Program-made: the position numbers and the translations under genes
Shown here: positions 50,423 to 58,265 of the stretch, piece after piece
How positions within the stretch are numbered: position 1 is the first letter of the stretch
Layout: every line of letters begins with the position of its first letter
Assembly (NCBI GenBank): GCA_028867595.1
Contig: JAGWGB010000006.1
Span: 28,027 to 92,026 of the forward strand
Origin: Nitrososphaerota archaeon
GTDB taxonomy: Archaea; Thermoproteota; Nitrososphaeria; Nitrososphaerales; Nitrosopumilaceae
Direction of reading: 5' to 3'
Length of the DNA: 64,000 bases
The notes under the pieces: model-generated
Seen by the model: the letters and a program-made list of their open reading frames with translations, nothing else
What the model was told of the DNA's origin: nothing
Databases searched by the model: none

Positions 50423-52147
50423 TTGGGTCACCCGAAGATTGTACTAAGTGCTGATCGCACATTAATGTCGCCCTATCGTGGGATATCTTTGGCTACATTC
50501 TTTGGATGTGCGCCTGCAATTGATCCGCATAGGCCAAAAAACAGCTTCTGGTATTACCTTTTGAAAAATCAAGTCACACCAAAGGTTCTCTTTGACTTTA
50601 TCTGTAATCCTATTCAACATAATGACGGAGTAGCATCATATGCGCCATATGGGCTGCGAAAGGTAGAGGCAGCACTTTTGAGAGACGGCTACAAGCGAGA
50701 AGATGTTGTAGTAGCTCATCCTGATCACATTGAGAAATTCATTGGCCCTGAAACCCAAGTTGTAGGAACCTATGAGATGGATCCTCTCGGAATGGGACCA
50801 GTTACTATGACCTTTACTTATGGTAGAAAACAGATATCATATGATGAATATTACAATGCATATCTGCACAAGAAAATCCTTGATGCAAAAAAGAGGAATG
50901 GCAGTAACGCCAAAGTGATTGTTGGCGCATCTGGAACTTGGCAATACAACTATGATCCAAAGAAGATACAAGAATACGGCCTGTATGCTGTACTGGAAGG
51001 AGAGCTTGGAGGCATTGCGCCGGAAATTGACGGACACGCCGGACTATTCTTTGATAAATTAATCAACAATGAATTTGATAACATGAATCCATTTGTTAAA
51101 AGCGACTTTAAAGTTGAGGTAAAAGAATTTGGAAAAGACGAGTCCAAGTTCCATGGTAGGTTCATACACTATTGGGATGAGCCAGAAGTTGATGACATTC
51201 CAGAAATTGTAGAGCCTAGCATGCACGGAATGGTTGAAGTCATGCGTGGATGTGGAAGAGGCTGCAAGTTTTGCGATGTTACATTAAGACCGCTTAGATA
51301 TTATCCTCCGGAGAAAGTTAAGCGAGAGATCGAAGTCAACATCAAAAAAGGTGGACAAAAAAATGCTTGGCTGCACAGCGATGACATCTTTGTGTATGGT
51401 CTTGATCCAAGAAAGACAAAGAACATGGCACCAAACAGGGAAGCACTAGAGGAGCTCTTCACTGCAGTAATGTCAACAGGTATTGTTCATACAAATCCAA
51501 CTCACGGCACCCTTGCAGGCGCTATAGCAGATGAAAAATTAATTCCAAACATTTCAAAAATCATCCGCTCAAGTCCAGAGAACAAGATTGGAATTCAATG
51601 TGGCTTTGAGACTGGAAGCTTGCGATTGATAGGAAAATATGCCGACAGGAAACTTTCGCCATACAAGCCAGAAGAATGGCACTGGGTTGTAAAGGAAGGA
51701 GTAAAGACACTAAACGAGCACCACTGGATACCTGCATTTACATTGATAATGGGATTGGACAATGCAGAGACAGAAGAAGACGCATGGGAGACAATACGAC
51801 TCATAAGCGAACTTGAAAAAGAACAGCCTGAATCAATGTTTACGACAACACCTCTGACTTTTGTCCCTATTGGATTGCTTGAGAAATCAGAATTTTTCGA
51901 TATTGGCAATGAGATGACTGCAGCACAACTTGGTGTCATGTACAAGACATGGCAGCACAACTTCAAGTATGGAATTCAGAAATTCATGGACAAGACAGGA
52001 CACAACAGTCCTCTTAAGAGAAAGATGTTTACCACGCTTGCAAAAACCTTGGGAGGAGTTCCACTAAACGCGATGGAAAAATATGCAAGAAAGAAAGGTG
52101 CCGAGCACCAGCGTGTTATAGATACCATCAAGGCAAAGTACTGGTAA
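50423..52147 (+). CDS. Radical SAM protein with N-terminal cobalamin-binding-like region
   Basis: 574 residues. The 4Fe-4S motif is RGCGRGCKFCD (Cys277, 281, 284), followed by a TIM-barrel-like core with IGIQCGFETGS and FTLIMGL. The N-terminal 200 residues (VLSADRTLMSPYRG to VLEGELGGIAPE) look like a B12-binding Rossmann-type domain that is only partly conserved. Thaumarchaea use B12-type radical SAM enzymes for several methyl or ring-forming steps, including membrane-lipid cyclisation; whether this one does so is unknown. TTG start at 50423. Confidence 0.82.
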   Translation: MGHPKIVLSADRTLMSPYRGISLATFFGCAPAIDPHRPKNSFWYYLLKNQVTPKVLFDFICNPIQHNDGVASYAPYGLRKVEAALLRDGYKREDVVVAHPDHIEKFIGPETQVVGTYEMDPLGMGPVTMTFTYGRKQISYDEYYNAYLHKKILDAKKRNGSNAKVIVGASGTWQYNYDPKKIQEYGLYAVLEGELGGIAPEIDGHAGLFFDKLINNEFDNMNPFVKSDFKVEVKEFGKDESKFHGRFIHYWDEPEVDDIPEIVEPSMHGMVEVMRGCGRGCKFCDVTLRPLRYYPPEKVKREIEVNIKKGGQKNAWLHSDDIFVYGLDPRKTKNMAPNREALEELFTAVMSTGIVHTNPTHGTLAGAIADEKLIPNISKIIRSSPENKIGIQCGFETGSLRLIGKYADRKLSPYKPEEWHWVVKEGVKTLNEHHWIPAFTLIMGLDNAETEEDAWETIRLISELEKEQPESMFTTTPLTFVPIGLLEKSEFFDIGNEMTAAQLGVMYKTWQHNFKYGIQKFMDKTGHNSPLKRKMFTTLAKTLGGVPLNAMEKYARKKGAEHQRVIDTIKAKYW

Positions 52148-52152
52148 GGCAA

Positions 52153-52162
52153 ATACATAAAT
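52153..52162 (+). promoter_or_regulatory. TATA-like box of eS30
   Basis: atacataaat centred about 28 bases before the GTG at 52186. Confidence 0.5.
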
Positions 52163-52185
52163 TGCATCAATAGCGGAAATAATTT

Positions 52186-52365
52186 GTGCCAACTCACGGT
52201 TCGCTTACAAAAGCAGGAAAAGTTAGAGGCCAAACTCCAAAAGTTCAGGCAAGAGAAAGACATGGAGAGATTGGCATTGCAAGAAATCGCGACAATTTTA
52301 GAAAAAGGTTCATACTAAAACGAGTACCTGGACAGAACAAGCCGGGTCAAAGAAGAAGAAAGTAG
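52186..52365 (+). CDS. rps30e: 30S ribosomal protein eS30
   Basis: 59 residues: MPTHGSLTKAGKVRGQTPKV, then NRDNFRKRFILKRVPG and a GQRRRK end. The S30e hallmarks HGSLxxAGKVR(G)QTP and the basic C terminus are clear. It starts with GTG and has a TATA-like element 28 bases upstream. It is a single gene after the radical SAM gene. Confidence 0.93.
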   Translation: MPTHGSLTKAGKVRGQTPKVQARERHGEIGIARNRDNFRKRFILKRVPGQNKPGQRRRK

Positions 52366-52450
52366 TTTTTCATAATTTTATCCCTACTACAAAATGCACT
52401 AGTTTGCAAACAACAGAATCTTTTTTTAGAGTCAAGAGTTGGAAAATCTC

Positions 52451-52705
52451 ATGTCTGGGACTGAATCAAATTCCGTGGGATGCTCTAAACTGCTTGACGT
52501 AAAGGGATGCCGGGAGATGAAGACAAGCGAAAAGGGAAAACACTATTCCGTAGATGTTGCCCAAGAACCTAGGATCCTTTTCGTGGATGCAATAGGAAAT
52601 GGAAGAGAGATGAAGTTCAAGAGAAACTCTACTGTTACAATAACACATGAGAAGATACTGTACAACAGGGACGATGTGGAAATAAAGCCTGCCAGCAAGA
52701 CATAG
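52451..52705 (+). CDS. Hypothetical protein, 84 residues
   Basis: MSGTESNSVGCSKLLDVKGC, then a charged region ending in VEIKPASKT. Two cysteines only. No family recognised. A TTG four codons earlier (52439) could also be used. The composition is compatible with a real soluble protein; support is only moderate. Confidence 0.5.
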   Translation: MSGTESNSVGCSKLLDVKGCREMKTSEKGKHYSVDVAQEPRILFVDAIGNGREMKFKRNSTVTITHEKILYNRDDVEIKPASKT

Positions 52706-52740
52706 GCTGATGCATTAGGTAAAATTGTAACCCACAAATG

Positions 52741-52749
52741 TTATAACGC
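52741..52749 (+). promoter_or_regulatory. TATA box of the 95-residue gene
   Basis: ttataacgc centred about 28 bases before the GTG at 52772. Confidence 0.45.
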
Positions 52750-52771
52750 ATGACCCGTACGTCTTGATAGC

Positions 52772-53059
52772 GTGGATTCCCTTGCGGAACAAAACAAACT
52801 GGCCTTTATGACCTGTATAGAAATAGCCATAATGCGAAGGGGAAACGCAAACTATCACTTGGTAATGGCAAAACTTGATTCTCTTTACCATTGTACAATT
52901 ATAGACTGTTACGAGCATCCTGAACGTTTACGGGATATACTCAAAGATGTATACAAAGAAGCATATGATTCTGTTTTGGATGATATTGGGTTGGAACTTG
53001 ACAAATTGGTTGACGTTGAAAAAGAGATAGATAGGTTTTTTAAAATTATGAAAAGCTAG
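52772..53059 (+). CDS. Helical hypothetical protein, 95 residues
   Basis: Predicted all-helical, with a conserved-looking NYHLVMAKLDSLYHCTIIDCYEHPE core and an acidic C-terminal helix. No family is recognised. The GTG start is supported by TATA spacing. It converges on a response-regulator gene nine bases away. Confidence 0.62.
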   Translation: MDSLAEQNKLAFMTCIEIAIMRRGNANYHLVMAKLDSLYHCTIIDCYEHPERLRDILKDVYKEAYDSVLDDIGLELDKLVDVEKEIDRFFKIMKS

Positions 53060-53067
53060 ACATTTTT

Positions 53068-53427
53068 TTAATGAACACAAAATTTGCTTGTGACACTAAT
53101 AATTTTGTCAATGTCTATGGGCTTGGGGAGAACTGCTGTTGCTTTGCATTGTTCTAATCTTTCGTCGACGTTGATGGAACCTGTTACCATAACTATTACT
53201 GCATCTGGATCATATTCTTTGATTTTTTCCACACCGTAGAATCCGTCGTATTTTGGCATCAGAGCATCTATGAAAACAACATCGGGATGAAGTTTTTGAT
53301 ACAGCTCGGCAGCCTCTTTGCCATCGGAGCCAGTACCTATAACATCAAACTTGGCAAGCTGAAGCAGCTCTGTAAAAACACCTCTTATGTTATGATCATC
53401 GTCTACAACTAGCGCTTTGAGATTCAT
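53068..53427 (-). CDS. Single-domain response regulator (CheY-like receiver)
   Basis: 119 residues comprising only a receiver domain: acidic pair in VVDDDHN (Asp9-11), phospho-acceptor Asp54 in FIDALMP, Thr82 in VTGS and Lys102 in LPKP. No output domain, so it would act by protein contact. No histidine kinase lies in the window. An earlier ATG (53490) adds 21 non-domain residues; the ATG at 53427 gives the standard N terminus MNLKALVVDD. Confidence 0.9.
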   Translation of the reverse strand: MNLKALVVDDDHNIRGVFTELLQLAKFDVIGTGSDGKEAAELYQKLHPDVVFIDALMPKYDGFYGVEKIKEYDPDAVIVMVTGSINVDERLEQCKATAVLPKPIDIDKIISVTSKFCVH

Positions 53428-53517
53428 TTGCTTTCTATATAGATTACATGATATTAGATAGAGTTTGTTCGTCCCGTACAAACTAACCATCTTCCAAAAT
53501 CAGACTTGCGGGACTAG

Positions 53518-53712
53518 TTATTTTAATTCTTCAAGTAACTTTCTGTCAAAACGATTCTCTTTTCTCATCTTGCTAAGTAACGCATCAAAATCAGAACTCT
53601 CTCGTAATGTCATGCTAAATTGTATATCTGAGAGCACACATTTTTCTGAACAATGTGTAGCACTCCAATCCTTCATGGGTGCACCACAATGTTCGCATAA
53701 TTCTGGCAACAC
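53518..53712 (-). CDS. 64-residue zinc-binding protein
   Basis: LCEHCGAPMKDWSATHCSEKC at residues 5-25 gives two C-x2/3-C pairs for a zinc ribbon resembling the DUF2116-type knuckle; the rest is a charged helix ending LEELK. It is on the same strand as the response regulator but 91 bases upstream of it. Function not known. Confidence 0.68.
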   Translation of the reverse strand: MLPELCEHCGAPMKDWSATHCSEKCVLSDIQFSMTLRESSDFDALLSKMRKENRFDRKLLEELK

Positions 53713-53875
53713 TGGCTTGCTAGACTAGCGTATAAGAGTGTGCCTAATCATTTTGCACTAGACAGTCAGACACCTGTGGACAAATGTGGTATGAAGATTG
53801 AGAGCAAAAACAAATGTATGACTTTAATTCAAAATGTGTGTAAAGTACTATAATCAAAATTACAGTTTAAAATAA
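53713..53875. other. Spacer with no supported gene
   Basis: 163 bases, AT rich. One 25-residue frame (53776-53853) was considered and rejected. I see no clear promoter or fold. Confidence 0.4.
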
Positions 53876-54142
53876 CTAACTTGTTTGCCTTTTCTTAAAT
53901 TGTCCAAATCGGAATATGTAGGCTAAAATCCCTATAATTGATGTTACTCCAGTAATTAATATGGCTCTTAACTCCCAATACGAAGACAATACGTGATGAT
54001 TTCCTAAAAATCCAAAATAATGTAAAGATATTATGATTGATGTTACTCCCAGAATGACTATTATTTTCTTTAACCAAGACTCACTTACCATGCGTTTTCC
54101 AATACTTTTTTTTAGTTTGCTTCTATTAAGGTCCAAAATCAA
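53876..54142 (-). CDS. Small two-helix membrane protein, 88 residues
   Basis: A basic N terminus (KLKKSIGKR) is followed by two hydrophobic helices (about residues 27-45 and 60-78) and a basic KKRQTS tail. No recognised family. It stands alone between small zinc-protein genes. An in-frame ATG at 54088 would remove most of the basic N terminus, so the longer form is preferred. Confidence 0.55.
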   Translation of the reverse strand: MILDLNRSKLKKSIGKRMVSESWLKKIIVILGVTSIIISLHYFGFLGNHHVLSSYWELRAILITGVTSIIGILAYIFRFGQFKKRQTS

Positions 54143-54226
54143 TTAATTTTCATTAATGGATATAAGATTGAATAGAAACTTCAAGGTTGTTCATCAGATG
54201 ATACAAAATGCGAGTAGAAAAGAAAA

Positions 54227-54346
54227 ATGATACACCAATGCCCATTATGCAAAATTAAGATGGATCTTGACATTCCTTTTCCGTTCAAGTATTTTTGGTG
54301 TGATGATTGTAGACGTAGAATATGGAGATATTGGAAGCCTACATAG
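54227..54346 (+). CDS. 39-residue zinc-ribbon microprotein
   Basis: MIHQCPLCKIKMDLDIPFPF and then FWCDDCRRRIWRYWK. CxxC pairs at 5-8 and 25-28 make a zinc ribbon; the tail is aromatic and basic. It has no clear TATA at leaderless spacing (a gatataag lies near 54160). Plausible as a real gene because both knuckles are perfect. Confidence 0.55.
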   Translation: MIHQCPLCKIKMDLDIPFPFKYFWCDDCRRRIWRYWKPT

Positions 54347-54390
54347 AACTATGATGTTGATTTGAAGCTAACAGCATTTCAATCAAACCA

Positions 54391-54400
54391 ATTAAATCAA
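54391..54400 (+). promoter_or_regulatory. TATA box of the C2H2 zinc-finger gene
   Basis: attaaatcaa centred 26 bases before the ATG at 54420. Confidence 0.5.
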
Positions 54401-54419
54401 ATCCAATTCAAGTAAACAA

Positions 54420-54536
54420 ATGCCTTACTCTTGTGAGGAATGCAAACTAGAATTCTTCTCAAGAGAAGGACTAGAGATCCATATTTTGCGTAGGCACACT
54501 GAACCAATTCCAAAGGGATTGGATCATTTTGCATAA
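54420..54536 (+). CDS. 38-residue single C2H2 zinc-finger protein
   Basis: MPYSCEECKLEFFSREGLEI continues to HILRRHTEP: C-x2-C-x12-H-x4-H with Phe and Leu at the expected core positions, a classical C2H2 finger. The TATA box lies 26 bases upstream, so it is probably leaderless. Single C2H2 fingers occur in archaea but few are studied; DNA, RNA or protein binding is possible. Confidence 0.7.
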   Translation: MPYSCEECKLEFFSREGLEIHILRRHTEPIPKGLDHFA

Positions 54537-54565
54537 TCATTGTCAGTTGTAGTTATTTGACAAAA

Positions 54566-54595
54566 GTCTATTCATAATGTATTAAATGAATAGAC
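54566..54595. repeat. Perfect 10-base inverted repeat before radA
   Basis: GTCTATTCAT and ATGAATAGAC are separated by ten bases (aatgtattaa). The hairpin lies 30 bases after the zinc-finger stop and about 107 bases before radA. It may be a terminator or a regulator site. Confidence 0.55.
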
Positions 54596-54682
54596 ATCAA
54601 CCGAAGGAAACACTTGAAAAAAGTCAATAAATCAATCGACAAGGAAACAGAACCTTCAATCAATATCTTTATTAGGTACTGG

Positions 54683-54699
54683 TACCGTACCATACGGTA
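54683..54699. promoter_or_regulatory. Inverted repeat TACCGTA-CCA-TACGGTA at the radA start
   Basis: Perfect seven-base arms around a three-base centre, ending two bases before the radA ATG. A further ggtact just upstream extends the symmetry. Its position over the likely transcription start suggests an operator. Confidence 0.5.
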
Positions 54700-54701
54700 A
54701 G

Positions 54702-55700
54702 ATGGACGATTTAAGATTAGAAAGTCTAGAAGGGGTCGGCCCCGTAACTTCCAAGAAGCTAAGCGACGCAGGAATCCATAACATACTTGATCTTGTCATA
54801 CGAGGTCCTGTAGACATATCAGAAATTACTGGTATGGATATTGACACAGCCGTAAAACTAGTAAACAAAGCAAGACAGCAACTAGTCGAGAGCGGTCAGC
54901 TGCAAAAAGAGTTTGTTAGTGCAACTGAGATCTACAAGAGAAGGCAAGACATTGGCAAGATCTCTACTGGAACCAACTCGCTTGACACTCTATTTGATGG
55001 AGGAATCGAGACACAAGCAGTAACCGAAGTCTATGGTGAATTTGGTTCAGGAAAGACACAGTTTTGTCACACATTATGTGTAAATGTTCAAAAACCAAAA
55101 GAAGAAGGTGGATTAGACGGTGGAGTTTTGTACATTGATACAGAAGGAACTTTCAGACCGGAAAGAATTGTCTCTATTGCAAAAGCAAAGGGACTCGAGC
55201 CAGAAAAAGCTCTTGACAGAATCATTGTGGCAAAAGCATACAATAGTTCACACCAAGAACTGATAATGCAAGAAGTTGGTCCTGTGATTGAAGAGAACAA
55301 GATAAAACTAATCATAGTAGATTCTGCAGTAGGATTATTCCGATCAGAATATCTTGGTAGAGGAACCCTTTCTGTAAGACAACAAAGACTAAACAAGTTC
55401 ATGCATTTGCTTTCTAGAACTGCTGAAGCGTACAACATCGCAATAATTGCTACCAACCAAGTCCAGTCATCTCCTGACACATTCTTTGGAGATCCGACAA
55501 GACCTGTTGGAGGAAACGTTGTGGGACATGCCTCAACTTACCGAGTTTATCTCAAGAAATCTGGTAAGAAGAGAATTGCAAGAATGGTTGACAGTCCGCA
55601 TCACCCAGAACAAGAAGTGCTCTTCACTGTGACTGAAGCTGGTGTATCCGACCCAGAAGACGACACAAAGAAGAAAAAGAAAGAAGAACCTGAAGAATAG
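54702..55700 (+). CDS. radA: DNA recombinase RadA
   Basis: 332-residue RecA/Rad51-family recombinase. The N-terminal helix-hairpin-helix domain (LEGVGPVTSKKLSDAGI) is followed by Walker A GEFGSGKTQ, Walker B LIIVDSAVGLF, and L1/L2 loop regions with NQVQSSPDTFFGDPTRPVGG (20 residues quoted). It catalyses strand exchange in homologous repair. A short acidic/lysine tail (DDTKKKKKEEPEE) is present. The ATG directly follows an inverted repeat. Confidence 0.97.
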   Translation: MDDLRLESLEGVGPVTSKKLSDAGIHNILDLVIRGPVDISEITGMDIDTAVKLVNKARQQLVESGQLQKEFVSATEIYKRRQDIGKISTGTNSLDTLFDGGIETQAVTEVYGEFGSGKTQFCHTLCVNVQKPKEEGGLDGGVLYIDTEGTFRPERIVSIAKAKGLEPEKALDRIIVAKAYNSSHQELIMQEVGPVIEENKIKLIIVDSAVGLFRSEYLGRGTLSVRQQRLNKFMHLLSRTAEAYNIAIIATNQVQSSPDTFFGDPTRPVGGNVVGHASTYRVYLKKSGKKRIARMVDSPHHPEQEVLFTVTEAGVSDPEDDTKKKKKEEPEE

Positions 55701-55796
55701 GTTCTATCCTATTTCCTTTATTTTCAAATACAAAGTCTGATTTTCCTTTTTACAGCCAGTAAGTGTTAAATTAGGTCCGACTGAAGTCCTAGCGAT

Positions 55797-56096
55797 ATGA
55801 CTACTAAGAAGCCGCGAGGTCGTTCACATGGCTTTATGCACAAGGCACGATCTGTAATGACAAAGGATGCGGATAGAGGAGTATCTTTCCTACTAAGAGA
55901 GTACAAAGTAGGAGACAAAGTATTGGTAATCATAGATCCGTCACAACACAAGGCTCTACCACACCGCAGGTATCACGGCAAGGTAGGTACCGTAAATGCA
56001 GTGGGGCGTAGAACAGTAAAACTGGCAGTCAAACTAGGTGACAAGACAAAAACCTTAATCACTAGGCTGGACCATATCAAACCGTTTGGTGTGTAA
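55797..56096 (+). CDS. rpl21e: 50S ribosomal protein eL21
   Basis: 99 residues; KKPRGRSHGFMHKARSVM, the central KVGDKVLVIIDPSQHKALPH and YHGKVGTVNAVGRR are the L21e signatures. It starts the conserved archaeal cluster eL21, Rpo4, DUF655, KsgA and HemK2, and the next gene begins two bases after its stop. Confidence 0.96.
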   Translation: MTTKKPRGRSHGFMHKARSVMTKDADRGVSFLLREYKVGDKVLVIIDPSQHKALPHRRYHGKVGTVNAVGRRTVKLAVKLGDKTKTLITRLDHIKPFGV

Positions 56097-56098
56097 AT

Positions 56099-56425
56099 AT
56101 GGAAGAAGTTAAGAAAAAACAACCTATCTCTATTCCAGAAGTTAAGGAAATCATGGAAAAAGTAGATCCTGAATCTATGGATCAAATCCAAAGATGGACA
56201 TATGATTATGTTACCAAGTTTGCAAGCATTGACTCAAAGGCCGGTAAGAAACTCAAACAACAACTTGTCAAAGAATGTAACATTACTGACGAGGAAGCTG
56301 TTGAGATTGTCAACAACCTGCCAAGTACTGAGGCAGAATTGCGAGCGTTTACTTTTGGCTGGAAGAAATTGATTCTGGCAGAGACGCTTGACAAAATGCT
56401 AAAGATAATCAAGGAGAACGCCTAG
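56099..56425 (+). CDS. rpo4: RNA polymerase subunit Rpo4 (RpoF)
   Basis: 108 residues matching archaeal Rpo4/eukaryotic Rpb4: IPEVKEIMEK, RWTYDYVTKFASID, ITDEEAVEIVNNLPST and a C-terminal helix. It forms the polymerase stalk with Rpo7. Operon position between eL21 and DUF655 is typical. Confidence 0.92.
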   Translation: MEEVKKKQPISIPEVKEIMEKVDPESMDQIQRWTYDYVTKFASIDSKAGKKLKQQLVKECNITDEEAVEIVNNLPSTEAELRAFTFGWKKLILAETLDKMLKIIKENA

Positions 56426-56444
56426 TCTTAGGAGCCAAGTTTTC

Positions 56445-57005
56445 TTGGAGAGATCTCAAACTAGAAAGTATGAAGAGTACGCATACGTGTTAGATTTTGT
56501 AGTTAGAGGAAAATCAACGACGGTGCGAGGAAGGGATGGAATAATTGTAACTGCACTGGGAGAAGAAAGACTGACAATACTTGAACTTCTTGCAATGCCA
56601 AATTCTACTTTTGAAATAGGCGAACGCGTTTACATTGGAAAGGAAGGGAGAACAAAGATACTTTCAGTACTGGGAAGATTGGAATTTGCACAGACCTCGT
56701 CTTCAGCACAAAGCGAGCTCGGATCTGTTGTTGAAAAAATAGTCATACAAAACGAACAACGATTTATTGATTATCTAAATAATGCGCAGCCACTAACTCC
56801 AAGAATACATGCACTGGAGCTTATTCCAGGAATTGGAAAAACATACATGAAGACAATGCTTGAGGAGCGAGAAAAACGCAAGTTCTCTGACTTTAAAGAC
56901 TTGCAAGAAAGAGTGGGTCTTAAAGAGCCTGCAAAACAAATTGCAAAAAGAATACTCGAAGAGATTACAGGTGAAACCAGAATGAATCTCTTTGTCAGAA
57001 AATGA
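56445..57005 (+). CDS. DUF655-family RNA-binding protein
   Basis: 186 residues. The N-terminal OB-like segment has YEEYAYVLDFVVRGK, the C-terminal domain a helix-hairpin-helix (LELIPGIGKTYMKTMLEE) as in DUF655. The family is always found between rpo4 and ksgA in archaea and probably binds RNA. TTG start at 56445; its end overlaps ksgA by four bases (ATGA). Confidence 0.92.
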   Translation: MERSQTRKYEEYAYVLDFVVRGKSTTVRGRDGIIVTALGEERLTILELLAMPNSTFEIGERVYIGKEGRTKILSVLGRLEFAQTSSSAQSELGSVVEKIVIQNEQRFIDYLNNAQPLTPRIHALELIPGIGKTYMKTMLEEREKRKFSDFKDLQERVGLKEPAKQIAKRILEEITGETRMNLFVRK

Positions 57006-57703
57006 GTAAGCGCCACGCATTAGGACAACACTTTCTAACATCTGATCTAGTTGCAAAATCCATAGTTAGCCTTGCCAATATTAAAAAAACCGATACAGTT
57101 CTTGAAGTAGGAACAGGAAAAGGCATATTGGTTCCTTACCTGTGTAGAAAAGCAAAAAGCGTAATCTCTGTTGAAAAGGATTCAGTACTATATGATGAGG
57201 CAAAATCCAAGTTTTCTTACCTCAAAAACCTCGTATTGGAGCGTGGCGACGCCTTTGAGATGGATGTAGATTTTGATATACTCGTCTCAAACCTTCCCTA
57301 TTCAGAGAGCCGCAATGCCATAGAGTGGCTTGTCCAAAGAGAGTTTTCCCATGCTATAGTGATGGTACAAAAGGAATTTGCCCAGAAATTGCTTGCAAAA
57401 AAAGGCAAGGGCAGAAGAGCAATATCTGTACTTGCAAGCTATTGCTTTGACATGGAACAACTCTTGGATGTAAAAAAATCAAATTTCCAGCCAATGCCTC
57501 AGGTAGACTCGGTAGTAATAGGAATAAAATGCAGGAAAAAGATACCAAAAGAGGTCCTTTTGGCAGTAAACAAACTCTTCTCTTTTAAGAGAAAGACCAT
57601 ACGAAACATTGCAAAACAGTTTGGCCTGGAAATAGATTCTGATAAACGTCTTGAAGACCTATCTGATGGAGAGATAATAGGCATTGCAAAAAAAATCATT
57701 TGA
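57002..57703 (+). CDS. rsmA: 16S rRNA adenine dimethyltransferase (KsgA/Dim1)
   Basis: 233 residues. QHFLTSDLVAKSIV, EVGTGKGILVPYL and the catalytic SNLPYSES (NLPY) fit KsgA, which dimethylates the two adjacent adenines near the 3' end of 16S rRNA. It is coupled to DUF655. Its 3' end overlaps the methyltransferase that follows by 20 bases. Confidence 0.95.
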   Translation: MSKRHALGQHFLTSDLVAKSIVSLANIKKTDTVLEVGTGKGILVPYLCRKAKSVISVEKDSVLYDEAKSKFSYLKNLVLERGDAFEMDVDFDILVSNLPYSESRNAIEWLVQREFSHAIVMVQKEFAQKLLAKKGKGRRAISVLASYCFDMEQLLDVKKSNFQPMPQVDSVVIGIKCRKKIPKEVLLAVNKLFSFKRKTIRNIAKQFGLEIDSDKRLEDLSDGEIIGIAKKII

Positions 57704-58217
57704 CAAATATTACAAACCTGCAGAGGACACATTCTTTCTTGCTGATAACATACAAAACGAGAAAGGGCATGCAGCACTTGATATTGGAACAGGTTCTGGC
57801 TATCTTGCAAATATTTTATCAAATAACTTTGAACTTGTAGTGGCAACTGATATCAGCCTTGATGCGCTAAAAAAAGCACACGAGTCTGTGGAAAACTGCA
57901 TCTGCTGCAATTCTGCAGATGCATTACATTGCAGTTTCGATCTAGTCGTATGCAATTTGCCCTACTTACCATCAGATCAAGTTGCAGATCCTACTGTAGA
58001 CGGACTCGAGGAAGGCCTTGGTATCACTAGTGGTATTATCAAGTCTGCAAGTAACACAGTTGGCAAAAACGGCAAACTGGTCTTTCTTACGTCATCTCTT
58101 GCAAACTATCAAGAACTGATAAGAAGAACTGAGAGCCTTGGGTTTTCTGCAAAGATAGTTTCAAAAAAGAAATTGTTCTTTGAGGAGCTGATACTTGTAG
58201 AATGTGTAAAACTCTAA
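57684..58217 (+). CDS. HemK2/Mtq2-like protein N5-glutamine methyltransferase
   Basis: 177 residues. The typical opening YKPAEDTFFLADNI, SAM motif LDIGTGSGYLANIL and catalytic CNLPYLPSDQ identify the HemK2/Mtq2 branch, which methylates the GGQ glutamine of release factor aRF1. The start is a TTG inside the end of ksgA. It closes the eL21-Rpo4 cluster. Confidence 0.9.
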   Translation: MQKKSFDKYYKPAEDTFFLADNIQNEKGHAALDIGTGSGYLANILSNNFELVVATDISLDALKKAHESVENCICCNSADALHCSFDLVVCNLPYLPSDQVADPTVDGLEEGLGITSGIIKSASNTVGKNGKLVFLTSSLANYQELIRRTESLGFSAKIVSKKKLFFEELILVECVKL

Positions 58218-58265
58218 ACTTATCTGGGAGAGAAAAGCATTACGCATAAGGACAGAGTGTGATTT

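Noticed and set aside
53776..53853. A 25-residue GTG frame with three cysteines
   Set aside because: No promoter, irregular cysteine spacing and no clear coding composition.
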